Positions 1-6,438 of a stretch of DNA of 8,893 nucleotides are shown piece after piece. The notes beneath the pieces were generated by a model. It ran no database searches and was not told the origin of the DNA. It saw nothing but the letters and a program-made list of their open reading frames with translations. Location: the NCBI GenBank assembly GCA_027364995.1, contig DAHXOG010000007.1, positions 5,722-14,614 of the forward strand, written 5' to 3'. Both the position numbers and the translations under genes were made by a program. Origin of the DNA: Candidatus Mancarchaeum sp. (GTDB taxonomy: Archaea > Micrarchaeota > Micrarchaeia > Micrarchaeales > Micrarchaeaceae). Numbering within the stretch: the stretch's first letter is position 1; every line of letters starts with the position of its first letter.

Positions 1-135
1 AACCCTCTGCCTTTTGGGCACAGCCAAAAGCTTCTGCAGCCTTCTAGCTATGGGTTTCGCATTCTCCCCTCTAGACATCTGTTTAAGCATCTCTATTGAG
101 TCCTTTATATCCTTCCTTTCTGGGGTAATCTTCAT
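1..135 (-). CDS. rpl18e: Ribosomal protein L18e (large subunit), 5' part only
   Basis: The first 45 codons of a minus-strand gene are present; the gene continues past position 1. The reading frame is open and reaches the window edge in frame. The segment PIARRLQKLLAVPKRQRV resembles the N-terminal 'DVAERLEKPRR..AEVN' block of archaeal L18e, preceded by a helix (KDIKDSIEMLKQM) as in that family. L18e is a component of the archaeal large ribosomal subunit. I chose the ATG at 135 because a GGTGA Shine-Dalgarno-like element lies 4-5 nt upstream (144-140). An in-frame ATG at 156 would almost touch the tRNA 3' end. The order rpoD-tRNA-this gene matches the conserved archaeal arrangement in which L18e follows rpoD, and this supports the call as much as the short sequence does. 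The C-terminal part cannot be judged. Confidence 0.72.
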   Translation of the reverse strand, partial: MKITPERKDIKDSIEMLKQMSRGENAKPIARRLQKLLAVPKRQRV

Positions 136-158
136 TGTTTCACCATACTTATGCATTA

Positions 159-266
159 TGCGGGGGGTGAGATTTGAACTCACGTAGTCACTAAAGACAC
201 AGGAGTTCTGAGTTTTATGCAAAACTCCTCAGTCCTGCGCATTTGGCCATGCTCTGCCACCCCCGC
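159..266 (-). tRNA. tRNA-Leu (anticodon GAG) with 21-nt intron
   Basis: The minus strand folds as a class II tRNA. The acceptor stem is GCGGGGG (266-260) with CCCCCGC (166-160), and the discriminator is A159. The short D stem is GCA/TGC (257-255 with 241-239), and GG and CCAAA are present in the D loop. The anticodon stem is CAGGA (237-233) with TCCTG (204-200). The T arm is GTGAG-TTCAAAT-CTCAC (183-167). A long variable region (199-184) can form a GTC/GAC stem, as expected for leucine tRNA. The anticodon is GAG (230-228), reading CUC/CUU Leu codons. An intron interrupts the loop after position 37. The mature tRNA is 87 nt. CCA is not encoded. The gene lies 5 nt after the rpoD stop and 23 nt before rpl18e, so it is probably cut out of the same transcript. 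Confidence 0.95.
206..226 (-). other. tRNA intron with canonical bulge-helix-bulge splice site
   Basis: A 21-nt intron sits at canonical position 37/38 of tRNA-Leu(GAG). On the minus strand the anticodon stem pairs first. Then a 4-bp central helix forms between CTGA (232-229) and TCAG (211-208), flanked by 3-nt bulges GGA (228-226) and AAC (207-205). Inside is a 5-bp stem GTTTT/AAAAC (225-221 with 216-212) closed by the loop GCAT. Archaeal splicing endonuclease cuts after the second base of each bulge. Here that gives cuts after 227 and after 206, and leaves a normal 7-base anticodon loop CTGAGGC. This is the symmetric substrate any archaeal endonuclease type should cut. Confidence 0.9.
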
Positions 267-271
267 ACGGG

Positions 272-847
272 TTAGAGCTTCTTGGCTGCCTTCGTTACAT
301 CCTTAAGCCTTTCCTTTATTGTGTCACAAGCCTTATTAATGATTTCTTTGGGTGGCATCTGGCCAAACGATTCAACATAAAAATCAAAGCTCTCATCGCC
401 TTTGGGCTCCATGGCAACAAGCCCTGGCTGGAATTTGGCGTGCTTCGAGGCTGTTCCGAGCCTTGCCTTTCCTTCGAGCCTCAGGCGCTGCCCATTGCCG
501 AGCTTTATGATCGGTATGCCCTCCGAGGCTACCCTGACCTCCTTGTCGGTGCTTTTAAGGTCCCTTGAATAAACTGTTATAGGGCCTGTAGCCTCTGCAG
601 TGAATAGCACTTCGTCGTCAGCCTTGTGCGCACCAGTTGGCGTTATTATCGGCACGAGGCCTATCCTGTGCGCTATATACTCGTCGAACATCGAGCTTGT
701 GTTCTCGTAAAATGTTACAGTGTCTATTGAGAATGTCATTACGGAATTTATCGAAGCCCTTCTAAGCGCATTCGCATGCTCCGGGGCCGTATTGCTCAGG
801 CTAAACCTAAACACTTTGTCGCCGTTTTCTATAATCTTAACATTCAT
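272..847 (-). CDS. rpoD: DNA-directed RNA polymerase subunit D (alpha/Rpb3-like), short form without Fe-S domain
   Basis: A 191-residue protein, the assembly-platform subunit of archaeal RNA polymerase that pairs with subunit L. Family landmarks are visible. The dimerisation domain has ALRRASINSVMTFSID (about residues 27-42) and AHRIGLVPI (59-67). The insert domain has KLGNGQRLRLEGKARLGTASKHAKFQP (115-141). The sequence returns to the dimerisation domain with FDFYVESFGQMPPKEII (154-170) and a C-terminal amphipathic helix. Many archaeal homologues are 250-270 residues long with a ferredoxin-like domain 3 carrying cysteine ligands between the KHAKFQP block and the VESFGQ block. Here only about 12 residues connect them, and the single cysteine (Cys174) lies elsewhere, so no Fe-S cluster is possible. 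The ATG at 847 is preceded by an AAGTGA Shine-Dalgarno-like element (857-852). The gene leads a tRNA-Leu/L18e operon. Confidence 0.96.
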   Translation of the reverse strand: MNVKIIENGDKVFRFSLSNTAPEHANALRRASINSVMTFSIDTVTFYENTSSMFDEYIAHRIGLVPIITPTGAHKADDEVLFTAEATGPITVYSRDLKSTDKEVRVASEGIPIIKLGNGQRLRLEGKARLGTASKHAKFQPGLVAMEPKGDESFDFYVESFGQMPPKEIINKACDTIKERLKDVTKAAKKL

Positions 848-1165
848 TCAGTCACTTCGATTCTAAACAATCAGCCAATACCTATATTCATAGTGCAAAA
901 AGCCTATAAGCTGTGAAGATTATTGCACGGTAATATTTATGATACTTTCGATTAATGCCATTTTTCATGTTTTATTGCATGCCTAAAATATATATAGCTT
1001 ATTATACTTCCGCTTATCTGCCTAAAATTCCATTGCGTATCAAGTTTTGGCATGCACGGAAGCCGCCATACAAAGATAAAAGCAAAAAAGCATAAAAATA
1101 TAAGAATAAATTGCACATAAAGCCATATAATCACATAGCCGGGAAAAGAATTGCGGGTTGATGTC
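848..1165. promoter_or_regulatory. Non-coding divergent region with promoter candidates
   Basis: This 318-bp AT-rich gap separates rpoD (minus) from the plus-strand gene at 1166. I see no convincing gene in it; the open frames on the minus strand have no recognisable protein character. TATA-like candidates toward rpoD are TGAATATAGG (890-881 minus), about 40 nt from the ATG, and ATAAATATTA (940-931 minus). Toward the plus gene, CATATAAT (1124-1131) lies about 38 nt before the ATG, and AAAAATATAA (1094-1103) is further away. A strong AT element, TAAAATATATATAG (984-997), serves neither start at normal spacing and could drive an unseen RNA. The box assignments come from eye inspection and are tentative. 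Confidence 0.45.
977..1055. repeat. Imperfect inverted repeat plus 10-bp direct repeat in the intergenic region
   Basis: GCATGCCTAAAA (977-988) is matched in inverted orientation by TTTTGGCATGC (1045-1055), with one unpaired T. The repeat unit TGCCTAAAAT occurs directly at 980-989 and again at 1019-1028. The TATATATA tract at 989-996 lies between the two inverted arms. These could be paired operator sites around a promoter or the base of an RNA stem. At this length in AT-rich DNA, chance cannot be excluded. Confidence 0.35.
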
Positions 1166-1822
1166 ATGGCAGCAAACAATAAAAAGAGCGGTAAAAGCGC
1201 AACCACTGAGAGCGGTGCTATTCCTACAGAGTTTGCGCATATGGCCAATGATCTGCTGGAAAACGGCTCAAAGCAGAAAATCTACTTATCTTATAGGGAG
1301 CGAAGGCACATATCCAAGGTAAAGATGGAAATATACGAAGATGTGAAATATGTGGGAGTAGATTCATGCGAAAGCACCGACATCAATGTCCCGTTCAGCG
1401 AGAGGTACATAGGCGCCACCAACATAACATACTCGTTCTTGGCAAGCCTATACAATATCAATACGTCAGAACTTATAGTATGCAATGTTTTCGAAGACGT
1501 GAAGAATTGCATCAAAAACCTTGACCATTTCATCAGGCATGCGAAAAGGCCTAATATCGAGGCAAGGCTCATAGGCATGCAAAATGGGTCCGATGCCTCA
1601 GCCGTAATAGAGGTATTGGGCTTATTAAAGAAACACAGGATACCGCTGGTTGAGCTGGATCTGTTCGGCAACGAGACTAGGCACATAGCCATGGACTCGA
1701 AGCAGGGGATGAGCTTCAATATACTGGTAAACAACATGAACTATAGGCCAGGAGAGCTGATAAACAAGCTTACGCTGGACCAATTCAAGCGTTCTATAAT
1801 GCAAGCCTCTTCTCAAAAATAG
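1166..1822 (+). CDS. Uncharacterised protein, possible degenerate CheD-like domain
   Basis: I do not recognise this 218-residue soluble protein with confidence. It has a low-complexity, lysine/serine-rich N-terminus (about 1-35) followed by an alpha/beta domain with no membrane segment or signal peptide. The C-terminal half contains IPLVELDLFGNETRHIAMDSKQG (about 159-181). This follows the pattern of the end of CheD, the chemoreceptor glutamine deamidase: 'IPL..ED.GGN..R...FD..TG'. A DSC at about residues 66-68 could stand where CheD has its catalytic GSC, and ERY (about 79-81) near its KYADT block. The catalytic His of CheD (in MAH.MLP) has no counterpart, so even if related it may be inactive. 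The ATG at 1166 follows GGGTTGATG and was preferred to an in-frame TTG at 1151. The 3' end overlaps the opposing ThpR gene by 29 bp. Confidence 0.75.
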   Translation: MAANNKKSGKSATTESGAIPTEFAHMANDLLENGSKQKIYLSYRERRHISKVKMEIYEDVKYVGVDSCESTDINVPFSERYIGATNITYSFLASLYNINTSELIVCNVFEDVKNCIKNLDHFIRHAKRPNIEARLIGMQNGSDASAVIEVLGLLKKHRIPLVELDLFGNETRHIAMDSKQGMSFNILVNNMNYRPGELINKLTLDQFKRSIMQASSQK

Positions 1823-2336
1823 TCCTATATTCCGCATGTGGGGCCTTAAGCACGCTGTCCTTAAGCATTATGGATGTTACATAAAATCCGTTTGCCTTAG
1901 TATTGTCTATAATGCCATTTGTATTGATGCTGTCAGCAAGCGTTTCAAGGTCCTTGGCATTCCCCCTTGCTATGCTCAAATGCGGAACATACGCTCTATT
2001 GTCAAGATCCTTAATCCACGAAAGCCCTGCGCGCAACAATCCTTGCAATGCTATTAGCTCATCCCTCCCATCCACTACGTCAATCACTGCTATATTGCCT
2101 CTTGTCCCGAATGTGTGCGCATGTTCAAGCGATACTAAAAATGGCTTGGACCTTACGGCATCAAGTACAGAAATAACCCTAGTAACCTCTAAACTGCCAA
2201 TGTTCCCTAGAAACTCCAGCGTTATGTGCATGTTCTCTAGAGGTATGGGCTTCACACTCAAGCCACAATCGCTAACTGCCTTTGCTATCGCAGAGCTTAT
2301 GTCTTTCGGTATATCAACGGCTATAAATGCCCTCAT
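1794..2336 (-). CDS. thpR: RNA 2',3'-cyclic phosphodiesterase (2H family, LigT/ThpR)
   Basis: A 180-residue cytoplasmic enzyme of the 2H phosphoesterase superfamily. The family hydrolyses 2',3'-cyclic phosphates on RNA to 2'-phosphates, and some members show 2'-5' RNA ligase activity in vitro. The start RAFIAVDIP and the first catalytic motif HITLEFLG (His37, Thr39) are typical. The second motif is HLSI (His119, Ser121), with Ser in place of the common Thr; this is a known HxT/S variant. Length matches the family. A tRNA splicing intermediate or other cyclic-ended RNA is a plausible substrate in this organism, which has intron-containing tRNA, but that link is inference. The ATG at 2336 is preceded by GTGATG (Shine-Dalgarno-like, 5 nt away). 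The 3' end runs 29 bp into the convergent gene. Confidence 0.93.
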   Translation of the reverse strand: MRAFIAVDIPKDISSAIAKAVSDCGLSVKPIPLENMHITLEFLGNIGSLEVTRVISVLDAVRSKPFLVSLEHAHTFGTRGNIAVIDVVDGRDELIALQGLLRAGLSWIKDLDNRAYVPHLSIARGNAKDLETLADSINTNGIIDNTKANGFYVTSIMLKDSVLKAPHAEYRTIFEKRLAL

Positions 2337-2412
2337 TGCAACATCACGCGATAAATGTAAATTAATTTAAATGTGATTATGGTAATAATTATCCGTTTAA
2401 CCATGTGTGCTT
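2337..2412. promoter_or_regulatory. Divergent promoter region between thpR and CTP synthase
   Basis: This 76-bp AT-rich gap must hold both promoters. The element TTAATTTAAATG (2362-2373) contains a TTTAAA core about 32 nt from the thpR ATG, a fitting distance for a minus-strand TATA box with a very short leader. For CTP synthase, TAATAATTA (2383-2391) lies about 26 nt before the ATG at 2413, which would give a leaderless transcript; no Shine-Dalgarno is visible there. Assignments are by eye. Confidence 0.45.
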
Positions 2413-4032
2413 ATGAAGCATAAATATATTGTAGTTACAGGTTCGTTGATGAGCGGCCTTGGAAAGGGCATAATAACCTCATCAATATTGAAACTCTTGA
2501 AGCTCTATGGTGTAAACTCGCTTCCTTTGAAGTTCGACGGCTATTTAAACTATGACTGCGGCACAATGAACCCATTCAGGCATGGGGAGGTTTTTGTGCT
2601 TGACGATAAAGGAGAAGTCGACATGGACTTCGGCAATTACGAACGCTTCCTTAACAAGAGCATGAATTCAAAGCTATCGATAACCGGCGGAAAGCTCTTT
2701 TCGGAAATAATAAAAAAGGAGCGCAAGGGCGAATACCTTGGTAGGGACGTGCAGATAATACCGCACGTTACAGATTACATAAAGGAAAGGATAACGACCG
2801 TGGCAGAACAGGAGAAGCTCGAGGTGCTTGTCATTGAAGTGGGGGGCACTGTCGGCGACATAGAAAACAGCTACTTTATAGAGGCCATGCGTCAGCTCTC
2901 GTTAAAAGAAGAGGTCATATTCATAAATCTCACTTATGTACCCGAGCTCGAAAGCGTAGGAGAACAAAAAACGAAACCATCACAAATGGCATTAAGGTCA
3001 TTGATGCAGCTAGGCATACAGCCTAAATTCGTAATATGCAGATCCCAGCGCCCGCTAGAAAAATCGACAAGGGAAAAGCTTGCGCTGTTCGCAAACCTTA
3101 ATCCTGAGCGCATAATAAACGACAGCGAGATAAAAAACATATACGAGCTTCCATTGGCCCTGATTTCGCAAGGCTTCGACTCGATGCTTTTGAAGGAGCT
3201 TGGCATTTCTAATAGGAAATTGGACAAAGTGCAGCTTAACGAGTGGAAAAGATTCGCGAAGTTCCTCGATAACGGAGTCAAAAATCACGCGCGCATAGCA
3301 GTAGTCGGAAAATATGTGGAGCTAAAGGATTCGTATGCCAGCGTCAAGGAGGCGCTGACCCATGCCGCTTACGCAAATAATGCGAAGTTGGGTATAGACT
3401 GGATAGAATCCGAAGACATAGAGGACGCATCTCCAGAGCAGATAAGCAAAAAACTTGGCGTTTACGGCGGCATCCTTGTTCCCGGAGGGTTCGGATCCAG
3501 GGGCATAGAAGGCATGATCAATGCAATACAATTTGCAAGGGAGAACCACAAGGCGTACCTTGGCCTGTGCCTTGGCATGCAGCTTATGTCCATAGAGTAT
3601 GCACGCAATGTGATGGGCATGAAGGGCGCAAATTCGTCAGAGTTCAACCCAAAAACAAAATACGAGGTAATAGGGCTTATGGAGGATCAGAAAAGCATAA
3701 AGCTAAAGGGAGGAACAATGCGGCTTGGCTCATGGCCTGTAATATTGAAAAGCGGAACAATGGCATATAACGCATATGGCGCATCAAAAGCCGAAGAGCG
3801 CCATAGGCACAGATATGAATTCAACAATAAATACAAGAACATATTCGCCAAGAACGGGTTGGTGATAAGTGGAATGTCAAAGGATAAGGACATAGTTGAG
3901 ATAATAGAATGGAAGGATCATTTCGGGATAGGCACACAGGCACATCCGGAACTGAAATCCAGGCCAGAGGCTCCCGCGCCGTTGTTCAAGTCATTCATAA
4001 AGGCGGCAATAGAAAACAACAAAACGCTGTGA
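2413..4032 (+). CDS. pyrG: CTP synthase (glutamine-hydrolysing)
   Basis: This enzyme makes CTP from UTP using ATP and ammonia released from glutamine, the last step of de novo pyrimidine nucleotide synthesis. The 539-residue length is normal. The N-terminal amidoligase domain (about 1-265) shows the P-loop SGLGKG, YLNYDCGTMNPFRHGEVFV, GEVDMDFGNYERF, EVGGTVGDIE and GEQKTKPSQ. The C-terminal class I glutamine amidotransferase domain shows VVGKYVELKDSY, the oxyanion-hole stretch PGGFGSRG, the nucleophile in GLCLGMQ (Cys386) and the His511-Pro-Glu513 dyad, with RHRHRYEFN between. All catalytic residues are present. Local departures from the usual consensus are TGSLMSG for TGGVVSG, DGYLNYDC for DPYLNVDP, and SQMAL for TQHSV. 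ATG 2413 aligns with family starts; a GTG at 2407 would add two residues. No Shine-Dalgarno is seen, so translation is probably leaderless. Confidence 0.97.
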   Translation: MKHKYIVVTGSLMSGLGKGIITSSILKLLKLYGVNSLPLKFDGYLNYDCGTMNPFRHGEVFVLDDKGEVDMDFGNYERFLNKSMNSKLSITGGKLFSEIIKKERKGEYLGRDVQIIPHVTDYIKERITTVAEQEKLEVLVIEVGGTVGDIENSYFIEAMRQLSLKEEVIFINLTYVPELESVGEQKTKPSQMALRSLMQLGIQPKFVICRSQRPLEKSTREKLALFANLNPERIINDSEIKNIYELPLALISQGFDSMLLKELGISNRKLDKVQLNEWKRFAKFLDNGVKNHARIAVVGKYVELKDSYASVKEALTHAAYANNAKLGIDWIESEDIEDASPEQISKKLGVYGGILVPGGFGSRGIEGMINAIQFARENHKAYLGLCLGMQLMSIEYARNVMGMKGANSSEFNPKTKYEVIGLMEDQKSIKLKGGTMRLGSWPVILKSGTMAYNAYGASKAEERHRHRYEFNNKYKNIFAKNGLVISGMSKDKDIVEIIEWKDHFGIGTQAHPELKSRPEAPAPLFKSFIKAAIENNKTL

Positions 4033-4067
4033 TTGCTGCAATTAACAATTAACAGAGGCTAATTTTT
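4033..4067. terminator. Convergent termination region with T-tract and tandem heptamer
   Basis: CTP synthase and the flippase gene converge with only 26 bp between their stops. A T5 tract on the plus strand (4063-4067) could end the CTP synthase transcript in archaeal U-tract fashion. The minus-strand reading of 4013-4028 is T-rich and could end the flippase transcript inside the CTP synthase 3' end. CAATTAA is repeated in tandem at 4039-4052. No strong hairpin is apparent. Confidence 0.3.
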
Positions 4068-5639
4068 ACCCACGTTCACGAATATCTGCGTATAATCCAA
4101 TATCGTCTTTATTGCCTTGCCCAGAACAGGTATGCTGACAGATACCTTCTTTACCAATTCTATATCCTGCATCGAAATGCCGCCTAGCAGTCCCAAAAAT
4201 ATCGGGTAGAGTATTATGAAGCTTATGGCTGCGAACAGGAGTATGAGCGCATACGATACATTGACGAAATAAAAGCCGGAATAGACTATGGCCCCAACAA
4301 GCACATTTGCAATTACCACCCTGGCGATTCTTTTCCAGTTTATTCTTGCCTTGAACTCCTGCATCGATTTGCGTATAAACAATACGTCTACCAATAACGG
4401 ATTTATTACGAACAGCAGTACCACTAACCCGATGCCCTTGAATGTCGGTACAAGTATTATCATTAATGCAAATTCGATTACTGCTATCATTGCATTATAA
4501 GCCAGCACACGCCTTACCTTTCCAGCGCTTATCAAGAGCGTGCTTGCATAGCTTCCCGCAATGCCTATAAGCAATCCTATGCTGGTAACCGCAATATACA
4601 ACGGGGCAAGCGAGTATATCGACCCGAAAGCGGTATAAGCGAACTGCTTGGCAAAAAATGCCACAAAGAATATCATGGGTGCAACAAGCACGAATGCCAA
4701 GTAAACCGAATACGAGTAAAACTCTCCTGTCCTTGATTTGGTGTTCCTATTGTTCATGCTTGAAGTAAAGGTCGGGAGCAGAGAAATGCCTATCGAGCCC
4801 AACACTATATCAAAAAGGTAATTGGCCCTGGATGCTATGCCAAAGTTTCCAACAACGAATGTGGTTGCGAATATCCCTAAGATCAACAGCGCAACATTGT
4901 TGACAGCCGCGCCAAAAATATTGGAGCCTGCAATCGGTAAGGAAAACGAGAACAATTTTTTAATCCCAGAAAATTTCGGCAGCTTGAACCTCATGCCATT
5001 CCTGAATATAAGGAATATGCCGACCAGGAACCCCGCTATATATCCTGCCAATATGCCTAAAACAGGTGCGACAACACCGAATCCCAATAACACCAATCCA
5101 ATGCCTACAATGGACTGCAATATTGATTCGGTGATTATGCTTGCCGCAGCATGTATGCCCTTTCCAAGCCCAACAAGCGAAGAGTACGAAGCGCCGAACA
5201 GCATGGAAAAAACTATCGTTATGGAAATGAGCCTGAATATGTATTCGTAATAGCTACCGCCATGATAAAGCCCAGCTATGAACCCGCTGGATATAATCGC
5301 CACAGTCGTGACTATTATCCCTATTGTTGCTATAAGTAAAATGCCTTCTGAGAGGACCCTGGACTGCTTCTCCTTGCTGCCCCGATACTTAGCTATGAAC
5401 CTGTTCAGCGCAGTTGCAACGCCGAAATTGCCTATGGAGCTGAATACCCCTGCGACTCCTGTGGCGAGCACATATATTCCATAGCTTGTAGGGCCCAGTA
5501 TCCTGGTTATTATTATAAACGCAATTCCGACAAAAGCGAATGCAACTATCTTGCTCAATACTACAAAGCTTGTGACATTTGCTGTCCTTATGCCCAAGTC
5601 TATTGCGCTTTCCTCATTTTTTTGTCCGCCCAATTCCAT
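4059..5639 (-). CDS. Oligosaccharide flippase family protein (Wzx/MOP-type)
   Basis: A 526-residue polytopic membrane protein of the MOP/polysaccharide-transporter superfamily, whose members move lipid-linked sugars from the cytoplasmic to the outer face of the membrane. The N-terminal signature is clear: SKIVAFAFVGIAFIIITRILGPTSYGIYVLA, then GNFGVATALNRFIAKYRG (about residues 29-90). Some 12-14 hydrophobic helices follow, separated by short charged loops, and the tail is soluble. The 526-residue length is within the family range. It lies 8 bp downstream of the GT2 gene on the same strand, so the two are almost certainly cotranscribed, pairing sugar activation with export. The substrate cannot be read from sequence; an N-glycan precursor or other surface polysaccharide unit is likely. 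The ATG at 5639 is the only sensible start and has a weak upstream AAGTG. Confidence 0.9.
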   Translation of the reverse strand: MELGGQKNEESAIDLGIRTANVTSFVVLSKIVAFAFVGIAFIIITRILGPTSYGIYVLATGVAGVFSSIGNFGVATALNRFIAKYRGSKEKQSRVLSEGILLIATIGIIVTTVAIISSGFIAGLYHGGSYYEYIFRLISITIVFSMLFGASYSSLVGLGKGIHAAASIITESILQSIVGIGLVLLGFGVVAPVLGILAGYIAGFLVGIFLIFRNGMRFKLPKFSGIKKLFSFSLPIAGSNIFGAAVNNVALLILGIFATTFVVGNFGIASRANYLFDIVLGSIGISLLPTFTSSMNNRNTKSRTGEFYSYSVYLAFVLVAPMIFFVAFFAKQFAYTAFGSIYSLAPLYIAVTSIGLLIGIAGSYASTLLISAGKVRRVLAYNAMIAVIEFALMIILVPTFKGIGLVVLLFVINPLLVDVLFIRKSMQEFKARINWKRIARVVIANVLVGAIVYSGFYFVNVSYALILLFAAISFIILYPIFLGLLGGISMQDIELVKKVSVSIPVLGKAIKTILDYTQIFVNVGKN

Positions 5640-5647
5640 AAATACAC

Positions 5648-6346
5648 TTATCTGAGTGTAGCTCTTATTATGTCTCTGAGCACCTTTGCACCTGCCTTGG
5701 ATTTTCCATATACTCTCTCGTGGAATCCGGTATATGGCACTTCTATAATATTCTCATTCTTGTTAACAAATTTCAATGTCTCCAAAAGCACTTTGTAGCC
5801 AGTCCCTATATAAGAGCTTCCATGCTCTCTTATTATGGACTTGAAAAATTCCGTACGTATGCCGAAGAACCCTGACATTATGTCGTTAGATGTTTTCTTG
5901 CCCCTAATCCTAAAAACACCATTGCAAAATGTTGAGACTGTTTTGGAAACCACCTTTCTGTATATTCCCCAATCCTTGACCTCTTTCCTTACTCCTATGG
6001 TTAGTCTGCATTTTTCAAGCGCTTCGGCGAGCAAAGCAACCTTTTCAGGAGGGTGTTGCAGGTCTGCATCCATAACTACTATGTAATCTGTAGAAACGGT
6101 TTTCGCAGCATCCAATATGCTGGCGGTAAGCCCATGTATCTTTTCTTTGCTCCTGTCCAAAAATACGACATCATCGTCTTTTGCGAAAGAGAGCACCACA
6201 TCTTTCGTCTTGTCTTTCGATCCGTCATCAACCACTATTACATGAACTCCTTTATACATTTTTAAAAGCTTGGCCATCAATATCTTTATATTTTTAGCCT
6301 CATTAAGTGTAGGTATTATTATTGTTAGCCTTGAATAATCATACAT
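5648..6346 (-). CDS. GT2 glycosyltransferase, dolichol-phosphate mannose/glucose synthase-like
   Basis: A 232-residue soluble GT-A fold enzyme that probably transfers a hexose from a nucleotide sugar to a polyprenyl (dolichyl) phosphate at the cytoplasmic face. Motifs in order are LTIIIPTLNEAKNI (7-20), VIVVDDGSKDKT (36-47, nucleotide binding), VVMDADLQHPP (90-100, with the metal-binding DAD), SGFFGIR (158-164) and the C-terminal RVYGKSKAG (211-219), matching the 'R..G.SK' block of DPM1-type enzymes. There is no C-terminal membrane domain, as in the short DPM1 form. The sugar is not determinable. I prefer the ATG at 6346, with GTGAT 4 nt upstream, over an in-frame TTG at 6373 that adds nine residues. 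It is the first gene of a two-gene operon with the flippase. Confidence 0.92.
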   Translation of the reverse strand: MYDYSRLTIIIPTLNEAKNIKILMAKLLKMYKGVHVIVVDDGSKDKTKDVVLSFAKDDDVVFLDRSKEKIHGLTASILDAAKTVSTDYIVVMDADLQHPPEKVALLAEALEKCRLTIGVRKEVKDWGIYRKVVSKTVSTFCNGVFRIRGKKTSNDIMSGFFGIRTEFFKSIIREHGSSYIGTGYKVLLETLKFVNKNENIIEVPYTGFHERVYGKSKAGAKVLRDIIRATLR

Positions 6347-6438
6347 GCTTATCACAATGAATATCGAAAACAAGCCCGATAATTATAAACTATTATTAAA
6401 GGTTTAAGTTTTAAAACGTATGTGAAAAGGTATAATCA
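6347..6438. promoter_or_regulatory. Divergent promoter region for the glycan genes
   Basis: This 92-bp AT-rich gap separates the GT2/flippase operon from the 804-residue membrane protein gene. On the plus strand TTTTAAAA (6409-6416) is centred about 26 nt before the ATG at 6439. That is the spacing of an archaeal TATA box for a leaderless transcript. On the minus strand TTTATAATTATC (6389-6378) lies about 39 nt from the GT2 ATG, leaving a short leader that includes the GTGAT element. Shared control of both sides is plausible. Confidence 0.55.

Noticed and set aside
952..1248. Minus-strand open frame of 98 codons with hydrophobic stretches, and a second overlapping 66-codon frame
   Set aside because: It lies over AT-rich non-coding DNA and the start of the plus-strand gene, has no recognisable family, and the hydrophobicity is what AT-rich sequence gives by chance.
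1291..1737. Minus-strand open frame of 148 codons inside the CheD-like gene
   Set aside because: It is fully antisense to a gene with better composition and start context, and its cysteine/serine/methionine-rich translation looks like a shadow frame.
1903..2370. Plus-strand open frame of 155 codons antisense to thpR
   Set aside because: The opposite strand encodes a protein with two clear 2H phosphoesterase motifs; this frame shows no protein family features.
4039..4052. Tandem CAATTAA as a possible recombination or attachment site
   Set aside because: Only two 7-bp copies in an AT-rich intergenic gap, with no mobile element genes nearby.
4822..5250. Plus-strand open frame of 142 codons antisense to the flippase gene
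   Set aside because: Rich in Asn, Pro and Met as expected for the complement of a hydrophobic membrane protein gene; no family features.
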